From a virus: a DNA stretch of 34,560 nt. This document shows positions 14,960 through 23,536 of this stretch, piece after piece. Under the pieces are notes generated by a model. It worked only from the letters and a program-made list of their open reading frames with translations. It was not told the DNA's origin and ran no database searches. Position 1 is the first letter of the stretch. Each line of letters begins with the position of its first letter. Made by a program: the position numbers and the translations under genes. The DNA is taken from positions 1-34,560 of IMG/VR virus record IMGVR_UViG_3300024354_000042, one strand, 5' to 3'.

Positions 14960-15463
14960 ATGGCGTTCGTACTTGCTGATCGTGTCCGTGAGACCACGAC
15001 GACTACGGGTACGGGCACCGTCACCCTTGGTGGAGCCGCGACCGGCTTCCAAACCTTCGCTGCGATTGGCAACGGCAACTCGACCTACTACACCATCGCG
15101 GGTCAAGGCACGAACGAATGGGAAGTGGGTATTGGTACCTACACTTCCAGCGGCACTACGCTCTCACGCGACACGGTGCTCTCATCGTCCAACAGCGGCT
15201 CGCTTGTTAACTTCTCGTCTGGCACAAAGGACGTGTTTGTAACGCAGCCTGCTGGACGCACTGTGTATGTGGGCGCAAGCAACCAAACGATCTACGGCGC
15301 AAACAACGCGCAAGGTAACGGCGGCTTGCTTGTGAACGCTGACCTCATCAGCAACAACTACACATTGCCGTCTGGGTTTAACGCACTGTCTGTCGGCCCC
15401 GTTTCTGTGGCTAGCGGCGTGACGGTTACTGTTACCAGCGGCCAAAACTGGGTGACCATCTAA
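14960..15463 (+). CDS. Fibre-associated beta protein
   Basis: A 167-residue protein. FVLADRVRETTTTTGTGTVT, then FQTFAAIGNGNSTYYTIAGQ, EWEVGIGTYTSSGTTLSRDT and KDVFVTQPAGRTVYVG form a pattern I know as an N-terminal fibre or virion-attachment domain in environmental phages. Here it is a stand-alone gene followed by a Ser/Thr/Val beta tail. It is probably an adaptor that binds the fibres downstream or a short fibre itself. The stop codon overlaps the next ATG (TAATG). Confidence 0.7.
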   Translation: MAFVLADRVRETTTTTGTGTVTLGGAATGFQTFAAIGNGNSTYYTIAGQGTNEWEVGIGTYTSSGTTLSRDTVLSSSNSGSLVNFSSGTKDVFVTQPAGRTVYVGASNQTIYGANNAQGNGGLLVNADLISNNYTLPSGFNALSVGPVSVASGVTVTVTSGQNWVTI

Positions 15464-17202
15464 TGTCTACGATCAGCGCATCAACCACATCAACAACCGC
15501 GTTCAAGATCACGACGGACACCACAGGTGCGCTTGTCTTCCAGACAGGTGCTTCGCCAACTACGGCTGTAACGATTGATGCCTCGCAGAATGTGGGTATT
15601 GGTACATCAAGCCCTGCAACACCTTTACACATATATGCAAGCACACAAGAGCAGGTTCGTTTGGGGCGCAATTCAACCGCTAGCTCTGCCTATTTAACAT
15701 TTTTTGCAAACAACGCGTCTTCTGCGCAAGTGCAGTACGCTGGCATCTTGGGCGATGTTGTTTCATCAACTGCGGGTTCTCATGGCGGCGCATTACTGTT
15801 CTATACAACAGGCTCGGGCACATCTGCAGAACGCGCCCGTATCAACTCCAACGGTAACTTTGGTATTGGAACAACGTCACCAAACAGAATTGGTTTTGAT
15901 TCAAATGCTCGCGTACTGACCACTTACGGCCCCCAGCGAGGCTTTCTTGAGCTGGGAAGCGATGCGGCAATCAACAACGACATTCTTGGCGGCCTTTGTT
16001 TTGTCTCGTCCACAACAAATAAAGGGTATATCTACTGCCAACTGGACGGCAGTGCGAACGGTAGTTTATCGTTCGGAACCAACAATACAGAACGAATGCG
16101 CCTTGACGCTTCTGGCAACCTTGGCCTTGGTGTTACACCTAGTGCTTGGGGCGGGTCGGTATTCAAAGTATTTCAGCTTGGTGGGGGCGGAGGTAACTTA
16201 TCCGCTGTTAGCGCTGGGGGTGACGAGCAAATTCAACTTGTGTCCAACGCTTACTACGACGGTTCTGCATACAAGTATGTGGTTTCCGCGCATTCAAGCA
16301 GATACATTCAAAATAACAGTACCCACATTTGGGATATTGCAGGCTCAGGCACGGCAGGTGGAACAATCACATACACCTCAGCAATGACGCTTGATGCTAG
16401 TGGGAATTTGGGTGTTGGCACTACAAGCATTAATGCAAAATTAGTGGTTTATCAAAATAGCGGTGATTCTGTCCCTATGCGTGTCAGATCGCCTAGTAGC
16501 ACAACAGGTTCAACAATTGGCTACTCTGACGGCAACAGCACCAATGATTATGCAGTTCGTGCGGGAGCAATTGGGACTTCGTTTGGAATGTGGACTGCTG
16601 ACACAGAACGCGCCCGTATCGACTCCAGCGGTAACGTGCTGGTGAACATGACATCTGCGCCTATTAACTCTTCAAGGGGGCTGTATGTTGGCGGTTTGAT
16701 TTCTCCTACCAGTAACTTCTCGCCTTCTTCAAATATTGGTGGCCAAATTGCTTTTGCTGGCGCGCAAGGGTCCCCAGTGTGCGGTCGTGTGTATATGGGT
16801 GACAACACTGGATGGCAGTGGGAGTGGGGTCCTTACGGCGGTAGTGGCTGGGTTCGTCGTTTTTACTTTACAGACCAAGGCGCAGCTTACAGCACCACGG
16901 GCACATGGGGTACGATTTCTGATGCGACCCTGAAAGAAAACATTACTGACGCAACCCCCAAGTTGGCTGAGTTGATGCAACTGCGCGTGCGCAACTTCAA
17001 CTTTATTTCAGAGCCCGGCGTCAAGCAGCTTGGTTTTGTTGCGCAAGAAGTCGAACAGATTTTCCCTCGTTTGGTTGACACCACACGCCCAGACGAAAAT
17101 GGCAACTCAACCAAAGCAGTCAAAACAACCGTGTTGATACCAATGCTCGTCAAAGCCATACAAGAACTCAACGAACGCCTTGAAGCACTGGAGGCTAAAT
17201 AA
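15463..17202 (+). CDS. Tail fibre with C-terminal S74 intramolecular chaperone
   Basis: A 579-residue fibre. Five collar-type repeats of the form (I/L)(D/N)xSGNxGxGTTS start near residues 38, 127, 214, 310 and 386. The C-terminus is a Peptidase_S74 chaperone. ISDATLKENI carries S486 and K491 at the S/K spacing of the endosialidase autocleavage dyad, followed by RVRNFNF, QLGFVAQEVEQIFP and a helical tail IQELNERLEALEA. In that family the trimeric chaperone folds the fibre and then cuts itself off before the Ser, here leaving 485 residues. The chaperone domain is intact. It starts in a TAATG overlap and ends in one. Confidence 0.9.
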   Translation: MSTISASTTSTTAFKITTDTTGALVFQTGASPTTAVTIDASQNVGIGTSSPATPLHIYASTQEQVRLGRNSTASSAYLTFFANNASSAQVQYAGILGDVVSSTAGSHGGALLFYTTGSGTSAERARINSNGNFGIGTTSPNRIGFDSNARVLTTYGPQRGFLELGSDAAINNDILGGLCFVSSTTNKGYIYCQLDGSANGSLSFGTNNTERMRLDASGNLGLGVTPSAWGGSVFKVFQLGGGGGNLSAVSAGGDEQIQLVSNAYYDGSAYKYVVSAHSSRYIQNNSTHIWDIAGSGTAGGTITYTSAMTLDASGNLGVGTTSINAKLVVYQNSGDSVPMRVRSPSSTTGSTIGYSDGNSTNDYAVRAGAIGTSFGMWTADTERARIDSSGNVLVNMTSAPINSSRGLYVGGLISPTSNFSPSSNIGGQIAFAGAQGSPVCGRVYMGDNTGWQWEWGPYGGSGWVRRFYFTDQGAAYSTTGTWGTISDATLKENITDATPKLAELMQLRVRNFNFISEPGVKQLGFVAQEVEQIFPRLVDTTRPDENGNSTKAVKTTVLIPMLVKAIQELNERLEALEAK

Positions 17203-18920
17203 TGCCCGCAATCATTCTTTCTGACAACGGCGCGACCAGCGGCTCGGCTGGGCTGAAGACGTCCGGCGGCAATGACGGCGTATTGCAGTTGCAAACGACA
17301 ACGTCGGGGGGAACTCCGACCACGGCCATTAGCATTTCAAACACACAGGTCGTCACATACACCAACCAGCCAACATACACAGGCGGCACAGCCAACGGCG
17401 TCTTATATTTGAACGGCAGCAAAGCCGTAACAAGCGGCACAGCGTTGGTATTTGATGGTACGAACTTGGGTATTGGTATTGCAAGCCCAACGCAGAAATT
17501 GGAAGTTGCGGGTACGAGTTCTGCTACAGCCATTCGTGTTTCTACAACCGGTGGCGCAGCTGCATTTTATGAAGCAAGCGCACAAACCGGGACTGTGGTG
17601 TCTCGTTTGCAGTCAAATGTAAACGCCGCTTTTGTTGGGACGCTTACAAACCAACCATTCTTTTTTCAGGTTAACGGGTCTGAGGTTGCCCGTTTTGATA
17701 ATAGCGGCAACTTTGGCCTTGGTGTTACGCCTAGTGCATCAAACGGCGGGTGGATTGAGCTAGCTAACGGCAAGGGAATTGTTTCGCAGTGGTCGATGAA
17801 CGTGGGTTCAAACTGGTACTACAACGGCACAAACAACATCTACAAAAATACAGGCGCTGCTTCGTACTACAACCAAAACGCGGGGCAACACATTTGGTAC
17901 AACGCCCCATCTGGCACAGCAGGTAACGCCATCACCTTCACACAAGCAATGACGCTTACAGCGTCTGGGAGGCTTGGTATTGGGCAAACAAACCCGGGGG
18001 AAACATTGCATGTCAGTGGCTCTATCCGTGCGGATAACGGGTCTGGTACGGTTACCTCTTTGATTACTACCGGTGGCGGCAGTAACTTCCAAGTTGTTCA
18101 CACATCTGGCGATAGCGTTTTATCGTTGCTGAATTCTGCAACCGCCTACGGCGGGTTCAAGCTGGTTGGAAGCACCGGCTCCGGCATGACGCTAACTGGC
18201 GCCGAGGGAATTTTGTCCGCAGGTAACGTGCCCGCGTATCAAACGCTTGGTTACTTCCGATTTAATCTGACAAAAACAGAAGGCACTCAAATCTTCTGCG
18301 TGTCATCCTACCCAACGGTAAACGAAGATTCGATGAATCTTTATTCCGTTACTGGCGGGACGGCAAGCAGCGCTGCTACCGCAGTTCGTTTTGCAAAGAA
18401 CTCGTCCACAAACCGATCAATCAACGCCGCAGGTACAGTCAACCAGAACGGTGCTGACTACGCAGAATACATGACCAAGGCAGGTAATTTCGTTATCGCC
18501 AAGGGTGATGTGTGCGGTATCGACAGCGAAGGTAAAGTAACAAACGTATTTGCTGATGCTATTTCGTTTGTTGTTAAATCGACAGACCCCGGCTTGGTTG
18601 GTGGAGACACATGGTTTACCGAAAAGCAGCCCGTCGATGAAGAAATGAAAGACATCGTCGAAGGCCCTGAGTACGACGCATGGAAAGAGCGGCTTGAAGC
18701 AGCTCGTGCTTTGGTTGACCGTATTGCTTTCTGTGGACAAGTGCCAGTCAATGTCACAGGTGCAACGCCCGGTCAATACATCGTACCCGTGGACGACAAC
18801 GGCGCAATCAAGGGCGTAGCCGTAAGCAATCCAACGTTTGAACAGTATCAACAAGCTGTGGGCAAAGTCATTGCAATTGAGCAAGACGGTCGCGCACGCA
18901 TCATCGTAAAGGTAGCCTAA
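17202..18920 (+). CDS. Tail fibre with C-terminal G2-like autocleavage domain
   Basis: A 572-residue fibre related to its neighbours. The segment TANGVLYLNGSKAVTSGTAL and three collar repeats (for example NLGIGIASP, NFGLGVTPSA, RLGIGQTNPG) are shared modules. Its end is different: NQNGADYAEYMTKAG (D419, E422), then GDVCGIDSEGKV, SFVVKSTDPGLVGG and VPVNVTGATPGQYIVPVDDN resemble the Peptidase_G2 chaperone of phi29-type appendage proteins, which also self-cleaves. That call comes from pattern memory. A charged insert (residues about 475-510) interrupts the domain. Confidence 0.8.
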   Translation: MPAIILSDNGATSGSAGLKTSGGNDGVLQLQTTTSGGTPTTAISISNTQVVTYTNQPTYTGGTANGVLYLNGSKAVTSGTALVFDGTNLGIGIASPTQKLEVAGTSSATAIRVSTTGGAAAFYEASAQTGTVVSRLQSNVNAAFVGTLTNQPFFFQVNGSEVARFDNSGNFGLGVTPSASNGGWIELANGKGIVSQWSMNVGSNWYYNGTNNIYKNTGAASYYNQNAGQHIWYNAPSGTAGNAITFTQAMTLTASGRLGIGQTNPGETLHVSGSIRADNGSGTVTSLITTGGGSNFQVVHTSGDSVLSLLNSATAYGGFKLVGSTGSGMTLTGAEGILSAGNVPAYQTLGYFRFNLTKTEGTQIFCVSSYPTVNEDSMNLYSVTGGTASSAATAVRFAKNSSTNRSINAAGTVNQNGADYAEYMTKAGNFVIAKGDVCGIDSEGKVTNVFADAISFVVKSTDPGLVGGDTWFTEKQPVDEEMKDIVEGPEYDAWKERLEAARALVDRIAFCGQVPVNVTGATPGQYIVPVDDNGAIKGVAVSNPTFEQYQQAVGKVIAIEQDGRARIIVKVA

Positions 18921-18923
18921 ACC

Positions 18924-20168
18924 ATGACCGTCACCATCAACGGCACCACAGGTTACACCGGCCCCATCGGGGCTATTGGTGATTTATCGACCACAGGAAA
19001 CACAACGCTGGGCGACGCGTCAGGCGATACGCTGACCATCAACGGCAGCACAACAACATTCACCCAAGGCACAGCCAACGGGGTTGCTTATTTGAACGGC
19101 AGCAAGGTGCTGACCACAGGTTCGGCCTTAACCTTTGACGGCACTACTTTTGCCACGACTGCTGTTGCATCCTTCGCGGCGGGTTCTGCTTCAGCGCCAG
19201 CGCTTACAAGAACAGGGGACACCAACACAGGTATCTTCTTCCCTGCTGCTGACACTATTGCCTTTGCTGAAGGCGGTGTTGAGGCTGCAAGGTTTGATAG
19301 CGCGGGTAATTTGGGTATTGGTACTACCTCCCCCGCTGCGCGTCTAAATGTTGTTGACACGCAATACGCCCTTAACGCTGGTGGTGCGGCTGCATTCATC
19401 CGTCAATCAAGTGCGGCAGGTAATAACGGTATTGTTGTTGACGTTACGAGCACCCCCGGCGCTTATATCCAAGATTGGCGTATTGCAAACAGCAGTGTTG
19501 TTCGTATTGATGCTAGTGGGAATTTGTTACAAGGGACTACTGGTGTTACAGGCGGTTTGAACGGCAAAGTATTTAACTTGTTTGATACTGGAACTGTTCG
19601 CAGCATTGTTCAATCAACAGGCACATACGCTGTTTACAACATTGGTTCTGGTGGCACAAGCACAACGCCTACAACCGCAGGATATTTATTAACTGACAGT
19701 AGCGCCAACACGCTTACTTTGGCATCTAGCACAAGCACTCCTTTGGTGTTTGGAACAGGCGGTTCAGAACGTGCCCGTATTACCTCTGGTGGAGCGTTCG
19801 TTGTTGGCGGGACTTCAGTTGTCAACTCCGCCGTGATTACCGCCACAAAGTCTGGCTCGTCTATGGGCATATCCTCGTATTCGGGGTCCAACAACAATAC
19901 GATTAACACTGTTGCCACTAGTTCTGGATCAGGCGGTGGGCTTGTTGTTGTAAGTGGTGTGAGCTTTGGGTCTGGGCAATCATTTTCTCGACTTTATCTT
20001 GCAGGCGTCAAAGTTCCGGGCGGCGCTACATCGGTTTTTTCATCAGCCATAGCATCGGTGGGTGAGGCGGGAGTTTCGTTTTCATTTACAGAATCTGGCG
20101 GGTTTGTTACCTGCACCGCCTCGGGCCTGCCCACCGGAGCATGGACCGTAATGTTCCTCAATTGTTAA
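18924..20168 (+). CDS. Tail fibre paralogue without chaperone domain
   Basis: A 414-residue fibre. It starts TVTINGTTGYTGPIGAIGDL, shares the TANGVAYLNGSKVLTTGSAL module with the previous fibre, and carries collar repeats FDSAGNLGIGTTSPAARLNV, IDASGNLLQGTT and ITSGGAFVVGG. It has neither an S74 nor a G2 domain and ends in a Cys after a beta region (FSFTESGGFVTCTASGLPTG, AWTVMFLNC). It may fold as part of a hetero-complex or use a beta C-terminal trimerisation region. An identical 20-base block is shared with the fibre gene at 15463. Confidence 0.75.
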   Translation: MTVTINGTTGYTGPIGAIGDLSTTGNTTLGDASGDTLTINGSTTTFTQGTANGVAYLNGSKVLTTGSALTFDGTTFATTAVASFAAGSASAPALTRTGDTNTGIFFPAADTIAFAEGGVEAARFDSAGNLGIGTTSPAARLNVVDTQYALNAGGAAAFIRQSSAAGNNGIVVDVTSTPGAYIQDWRIANSSVVRIDASGNLLQGTTGVTGGLNGKVFNLFDTGTVRSIVQSTGTYAVYNIGSGGTSTTPTTAGYLLTDSSANTLTLASSTSTPLVFGTGGSERARITSGGAFVVGGTSVVNSAVITATKSGSSMGISSYSGSNNNTINTVATSSGSGGGLVVVSGVSFGSGQSFSRLYLAGVKVPGGATSVFSSAIASVGEAGVSFSFTESGGFVTCTASGLPTGAWTVMFLNC

Positions 20169-20192
20169 ACCAAAACCCATAAAGGAAACAAA

Positions 20193-20537
20193 ATGTCAGC
20201 AACAATCACTTGGGTCATCGAATGGATGAACGCATACCCCCAGTACGACGGTCAGACCGACGTTGTTATTTCAGCCGGTTGGCGATGCAACGGCGAGCAA
20301 GTTGAGGGCGACAACACCTACAACGGTAGCGTGTATAGCTCTGCTTCATTTACACTTGACCCCGAACAGCCGTTTACCCCTTACGCAGACTTGACACAAG
20401 AGCAGGTTCTGGGATGGGTGTGGGCGTCAGGTGTAGACCAAGCTGCTACTGAGGCCGCTGTTCAGCAGCAAATCGACAATCAAATCAATCCGCCCATCGT
20501 GCAGCCACCGCTGCCTTGGGTGACACCACAGGAGTAA
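20193..20537 (+). CDS. Fibre-adjacent conserved protein (YPQxDGQTDVV family)
   Basis: A 114-residue protein with EWMNAYPQYDGQTDVVISAG, then WRCNGEQVEGDNTYNGSVY, PYADLTQEQVLGWVWASGVD and a Pro-rich end PPIVQPPLPWV. This family recurs beside fibre and tail genes in environmental phages and some prophages, and I know of no tested role. The N-terminal beta part plus the acidic, helical part could fit a fibre-assembly factor. The start has AAAGGA upstream, and the next gene follows after two bases. Confidence 0.75.
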   Translation: MSATITWVIEWMNAYPQYDGQTDVVISAGWRCNGEQVEGDNTYNGSVYSSASFTLDPEQPFTPYADLTQEQVLGWVWASGVDQAATEAAVQQQIDNQINPPIVQPPLPWVTPQE

Positions 20538-20539
20538 AC

Positions 20540-20695
20540 ATGAAAGAAATCACACTGCCTATCGACTTGGCCAACGCTGTCTTGGGCTACCTCGGCAAAC
20601 AGCCATACGATCAAGTGTTCCAACTGATTCAGGGTATGCAGCAGGCTGCGCAACAACAGCAACAAGCACAGCCCACAGACGTTATCACTGAGTAA
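20540..20695 (+). CDS. 51-residue helical mini-protein
   Basis: It reads KEITLPIDLANAVLGYLGKQ, then PYDQVFQLIQGMQQAAQQQQ and a short polar tail. GGAG stands 5 bases before the ATG. The LANAVLGYLGKQPYDQV core recurs in aquatic phages next to the previous family. It is a likely two-helix protein, perhaps a tail-fibre co-factor. The stop codon overlaps the next ATG (TAATG). Confidence 0.65.
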   Translation: MKEITLPIDLANAVLGYLGKQPYDQVFQLIQGMQQAAQQQQQAQPTDVITE

Positions 20696-21477
20696 TGTTT
20701 GGCATATCAGCTTACGCCCAGTCCCCCTACGCTAGTCTAGGGGGATCGTCTTTTGTATCGGCTATTGCCGAGGGCGTAACTGCGTCTGATGTCGCCTCTG
20801 CGCAGGCGGCGTTTCTTTCCTCCATCGCTGAAATAGCCACCGGCAACGATCTGGTCTACCCCAACGTAGCCTTCGTCAGCCAAATCTTTGAGAGCATTAC
20901 TGGTGCAGACAGCGTTTCAACGCTGACCAACTTCTCAACAGCCATCAGCGAATTAGCCACCGGTGCCGACACGGTTGCCACGGCGCAAACATTCGCTACC
21001 CAGATTTCTGAAACAGCTCAAGTCTACGAAGCGGCATACGCTGGCGTGGCGTTTATTGGCCAAATTTCCGAGCTGGCTACAGGCACAGACCTGTACACCC
21101 CCGCAGGCGCATACTTTGTCACAGTGCCCGAGACATCCACAGCCGCAGACTTCGTGTACCCTACTGTTAACTTTGTGGGGCAGATCGCCGAGTCCATCAC
21201 AGGCACAGACACCACGGCCACATCCGCCAACTTTGCCGTCTCAGTTTCTGAGGTTGCCGCAGCCCTTGATACGCTCGTTGCGCAAGCTGCTTTTCTTGCC
21301 TCGGTATCTGAATCAGGCGTTGGTGCAGACACCATCCTTGGCGCGTTCCTGTGGAACATTATCAATGACAGCCAGACTGCAAACTGGCAAAATATCAATG
21401 ACGCCCAGACCCCCGGCTGGCAGACCATCAACGACGCCCAGAGCACGAACTGGAACGTCATCAAGACTCAAACTTAA
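20695..21477 (+). CDS. Fibre-like protein of ten 20-residue repeats
   Basis: A 260-residue protein. After a recurrent N-terminus (FGISAYAQSPYASLGG), residues 20-219 are ten repeats of exactly 20 residues, without any gap, of the form FxxxIxExxTGxDxxxxxxx (for example FIGQISELATGTDLYTPAGA). Then residues 220-260 hold three and a half 11-residue repeats WxxINDxQxxx (WQNINDAQTPG, WQTINDAQSTN). The regular period suggests a beta-solenoid or a trimeric beta-shaft. It sits among fibre genes, so a host-recognition or neck-fibre role is likely. It is coupled by TAATG to the gene before it. Confidence 0.8.
   Translation: MFGISAYAQSPYASLGGSSFVSAIAEGVTASDVASAQAAFLSSIAEIATGNDLVYPNVAFVSQIFESITGADSVSTLTNFSTAISELATGADTVATAQTFATQISETAQVYEAAYAGVAFIGQISELATGTDLYTPAGAYFVTVPETSTAADFVYPTVNFVGQIAESITGTDTTATSANFAVSVSEVAAALDTLVAQAAFLASVSESGVGADTILGAFLWNIINDSQTANWQNINDAQTPGWQTINDAQSTNWNVIKTQT
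20752..21351 (+). repeat. Ten tandem 60-bp units encoding a 20-residue repeat
   Basis: Each unit codes for F-x3-I-x-E-x2-T-G-x-D-x7. The DNA is well diverged while the period and the Phe, Glu and Asp positions are kept, which points to selection on protein structure rather than recent expansion. Units 5, 7 and 9 have lost part of the TGxD motif. Confidence 0.85.
21352..21474 (+). repeat. Three and a half 33-bp units encoding WxxINDxQxxx
   Basis: The units are WNIINDSQTAN, WQNINDAQTPG, WQTINDAQSTN and a partial WNVIKTQT. The Trp and the IND core are fixed. They form the C-terminus of the 20-residue repeat protein and probably a different, tightly turned structure. Confidence 0.85.
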
Positions 21478-21486
21478 GGACGCAAA

Positions 21487-22824
21487 ATGCCTAGTTCCTA
21501 CAACAACGCCCTACGCTTAGAGATGATCGGCACCGGTGAACAAGCCGGTATTTGGGGCGAGACGACCAACAACAACCTTGGTACTCTGCTCGTAGACGCA
21601 GTAGCGGGCTACACCTCAGTTTCAATCACAAGCTCAAGCCAAGCGCTGACGGCTATTGATGGTTTGGAAGATCAGTCACGCAACGCCATGATTGCGTTAA
21701 CCACGGTGACTTCTGCCAACTTCTCGGTGTTCATCCCCGCGTCGTCTAAGTCGTACATCTTTTACAACGCCACTTCTTATGTGGCGACAATTTACAACTC
21801 GACCGTTACTGGAAACACAACTGCTGCGGGTACCGGCGTAGCCATCCCTGCGGGCAAAGTCATGGCAGTGTGGAGCGAAGGCACAAACGTCGCCCAGCAA
21901 AACACACATCTAAATTCGCCATCGTTCACAACTCCTGCGCTGGGTACTCCCGCTTCCGGCACTTTGACCAATGCTACCGGCTTGCCAATTTCCACGGGTG
22001 TGTCTGGTTTGGGCGCTAACGTGGCTACATTCTTGGCTACACCATCAAGCGCTAACTTGGCCGCCGCGCTGACCGACGAAACCGGCACGGGCGCAAACGT
22101 GTTTGCCAACAGCCCCACATTGGTGACTCCCGCTTTGGGCACGCCCTCTTCGGTCACATTAACAAACGCTACTGGCTTGCCTATTGACGGCGGCACTACT
22201 GGAACTTTGCCTGTTCTTCGCGGTGGCACGGGCGTAACGACTTCTACTGGTTCAGGCAGCAATGTGCTGTCTAATAGCCCTACCTTGGTTACACCTGCTT
22301 TGGGCACACCGTCGTCGGGCAACTTGGCCAACTGCACATTCCCGACCTTGAACCAGAACACAAGCGGTAACGCTGCTACAGCCACTGCGCCACAGTCCGG
22401 CGGTTCGTTCATTACAACGAGTAACATTGGCAGTCAATCGGTTAACTACGCAAACTATTCGGGCTATACAACAGGCAATGCTGCCACCGCCACCAACGTG
22501 GCGTGGAGTGGTGTAACAAGCAAACCAACGCTTTTGTACCGCAACTATTCTGGTTCGGTGACTGGTTCAATCAACAGCTCTTCTGCCGCAGCAACCGATA
22601 CCATCGTCATTACAACAGGCGGCACTCTGGGCGTTCCAGAGGTTGCTTTTGACTACTGGGTTTGGTGGGGTTCATCATCGGTGCCCGGTGAGTTCTACAT
22701 TACTTCTTGCCGAAGAAGAATCACCGCCATTTCTGGCGGTACAAACCAAACCGTCGTGGATGTCTACCATATTGCAAACGGTGGCCCGCACGCACTCACA
22801 GCCTATATTTGGCAAGGAGGTTAA
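21487..22824 (+). CDS. Modular tail fibre protein
   Basis: A 445-residue fibre. The N-terminus ALRLEMIGTGEQAGIWGETT, then NNNLGTLLVDAVAGY, is a very common fibre-attachment domain. The middle contains three copies of a SPTLVTPALGTPSS-type repeat (about residues 144-170, 208-233 and 263-290), with the LTNATGLPI extension in the first two, plus GNAATAT linkers. The end is a Trp/Tyr-rich beta domain (VAFDYWVWWGSSSVPGEFYI, ALTAYIWQGG) that may bind receptor. No chaperone domain is present. AAGGAC lies upstream of the ATG. Confidence 0.8.
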   Translation: MPSSYNNALRLEMIGTGEQAGIWGETTNNNLGTLLVDAVAGYTSVSITSSSQALTAIDGLEDQSRNAMIALTTVTSANFSVFIPASSKSYIFYNATSYVATIYNSTVTGNTTAAGTGVAIPAGKVMAVWSEGTNVAQQNTHLNSPSFTTPALGTPASGTLTNATGLPISTGVSGLGANVATFLATPSSANLAAALTDETGTGANVFANSPTLVTPALGTPSSVTLTNATGLPIDGGTTGTLPVLRGGTGVTTSTGSGSNVLSNSPTLVTPALGTPSSGNLANCTFPTLNQNTSGNAATATAPQSGGSFITTSNIGSQSVNYANYSGYTTGNAATATNVAWSGVTSKPTLLYRNYSGSVTGSINSSSAAATDTIVITTGGTLGVPEVAFDYWVWWGSSSVPGEFYITSCRRRITAISGGTNQTVVDVYHIANGGPHALTAYIWQGG

Positions 22825-22826
22825 AC

Positions 22827-23054
22827 ATGAACGTAGCTAAAGTAATCAACGGTATTGTGTGGGACCACGGTGTTGGTACAGAAGCCGACATTGTTTACGC
22901 CGACCATGATGGCGTGTCGATTGTGCCAATGCCTGATTGGGCGTTGCAACTGCGCACGAGAAACCTTGAGGCCGGTGAAGCCCGTCAAATCCTGAAATGG
23001 AACTACGAAACCCGTCAGTTCCAAATGCTTGATCTGGGTTCGTTCGTCGCATGA
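22827..23054 (+). CDS. Small protein, function unknown
   Basis: A 75-residue protein: MNVAKVINGIVWDHGVGTEA, then DGVSIVPMPDWALQLRTRNL and a final FQMLDLGSFVA. A perfect AAGGAGG at 22814-22820, 6 bases before the ATG, sets this start over a longer upstream frame. It may be a small alpha/beta domain. I do not recognise it. The ATGA overlap couples it to the cupin gene, so the two may work together. Confidence 0.65.
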   Translation: MNVAKVINGIVWDHGVGTEADIVYADHDGVSIVPMPDWALQLRTRNLEAGEARQILKWNYETRQFQMLDLGSFVA

Positions 23055-23533
23055 AGCCGCAAGCTACCCTGCAAGGGCCGGAGGTTCAAATCTCCTGCTT
23101 GTCAAACGTTTATGTGCGCCGCATGTTCTTCCCACAGGCGGGTATCGTCGAGGTTGGCCACCGCCACCCTTACTCCCACGCTAGCCTCTTGGCCACAGGT
23201 TCGATCACAGTTCAGCTGTACGACGACAACACAAAAGAGCTGTTGGAGCCAGTGACATACAAAGCGCCAGCCATGGTGATGATCGAGAAGGATGTTGCGC
23301 ACCAGATCACTTCGTTGGAAGACGGCACGGTTGTTTGTTGTATTCACGCACTGCGTGATGAGACCGAGACCATCATCGACCCCGAGATGATCCCTGTGCC
23401 GCTGCCTTTGCGAAACACGATTGAGACGGTGTATGCCCAGACAGGAAAGAACCTGATGCCACCTGCTGCACCATTCGACGACTTGACACCAAATCGTGTG
23501 CCAAGGATGTTTGACGCTCGACAAGCCTTTTAA
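23051..23533 (+). CDS. Cupin-fold protein
   Basis: A 160-residue protein. VEVGHRHPYSHASLLATGSI followed by TVQLYDD fits the first cupin motif (two His near the start and a Gly before the next strand), and APAMVMIEKDVAHQITSLED fits the second (a single His). With three His and no clear Glu, it may bind metal weakly or only use the fold. The C-terminus (LTPNRVPRMFDARQAF) is an extension outside the barrel. Cupins of this size occur beside fibre and lysis genes in aquatic phages with no known role. It overlaps the previous gene by 4 bases. Confidence 0.7.
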   Translation: MKPQATLQGPEVQISCLSNVYVRRMFFPQAGIVEVGHRHPYSHASLLATGSITVQLYDDNTKELLEPVTYKAPAMVMIEKDVAHQITSLEDGTVVCCIHALRDETETIIDPEMIPVPLPLRNTIETVYAQTGKNLMPPAAPFDDLTPNRVPRMFDARQAF

Positions 23534-23536
23534 GAT

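Noticed and set aside
16918-17202. Peptidase_S74 read as a true protease
   Set aside because: The domain is a self-cleaving folding chaperone of fibres; it is not known to act on other proteins.
20752-21351. CRISPR-like array
   Set aside because: The 60-bp units are diverged, lack identical repeats and spacers, and are coding in frame.
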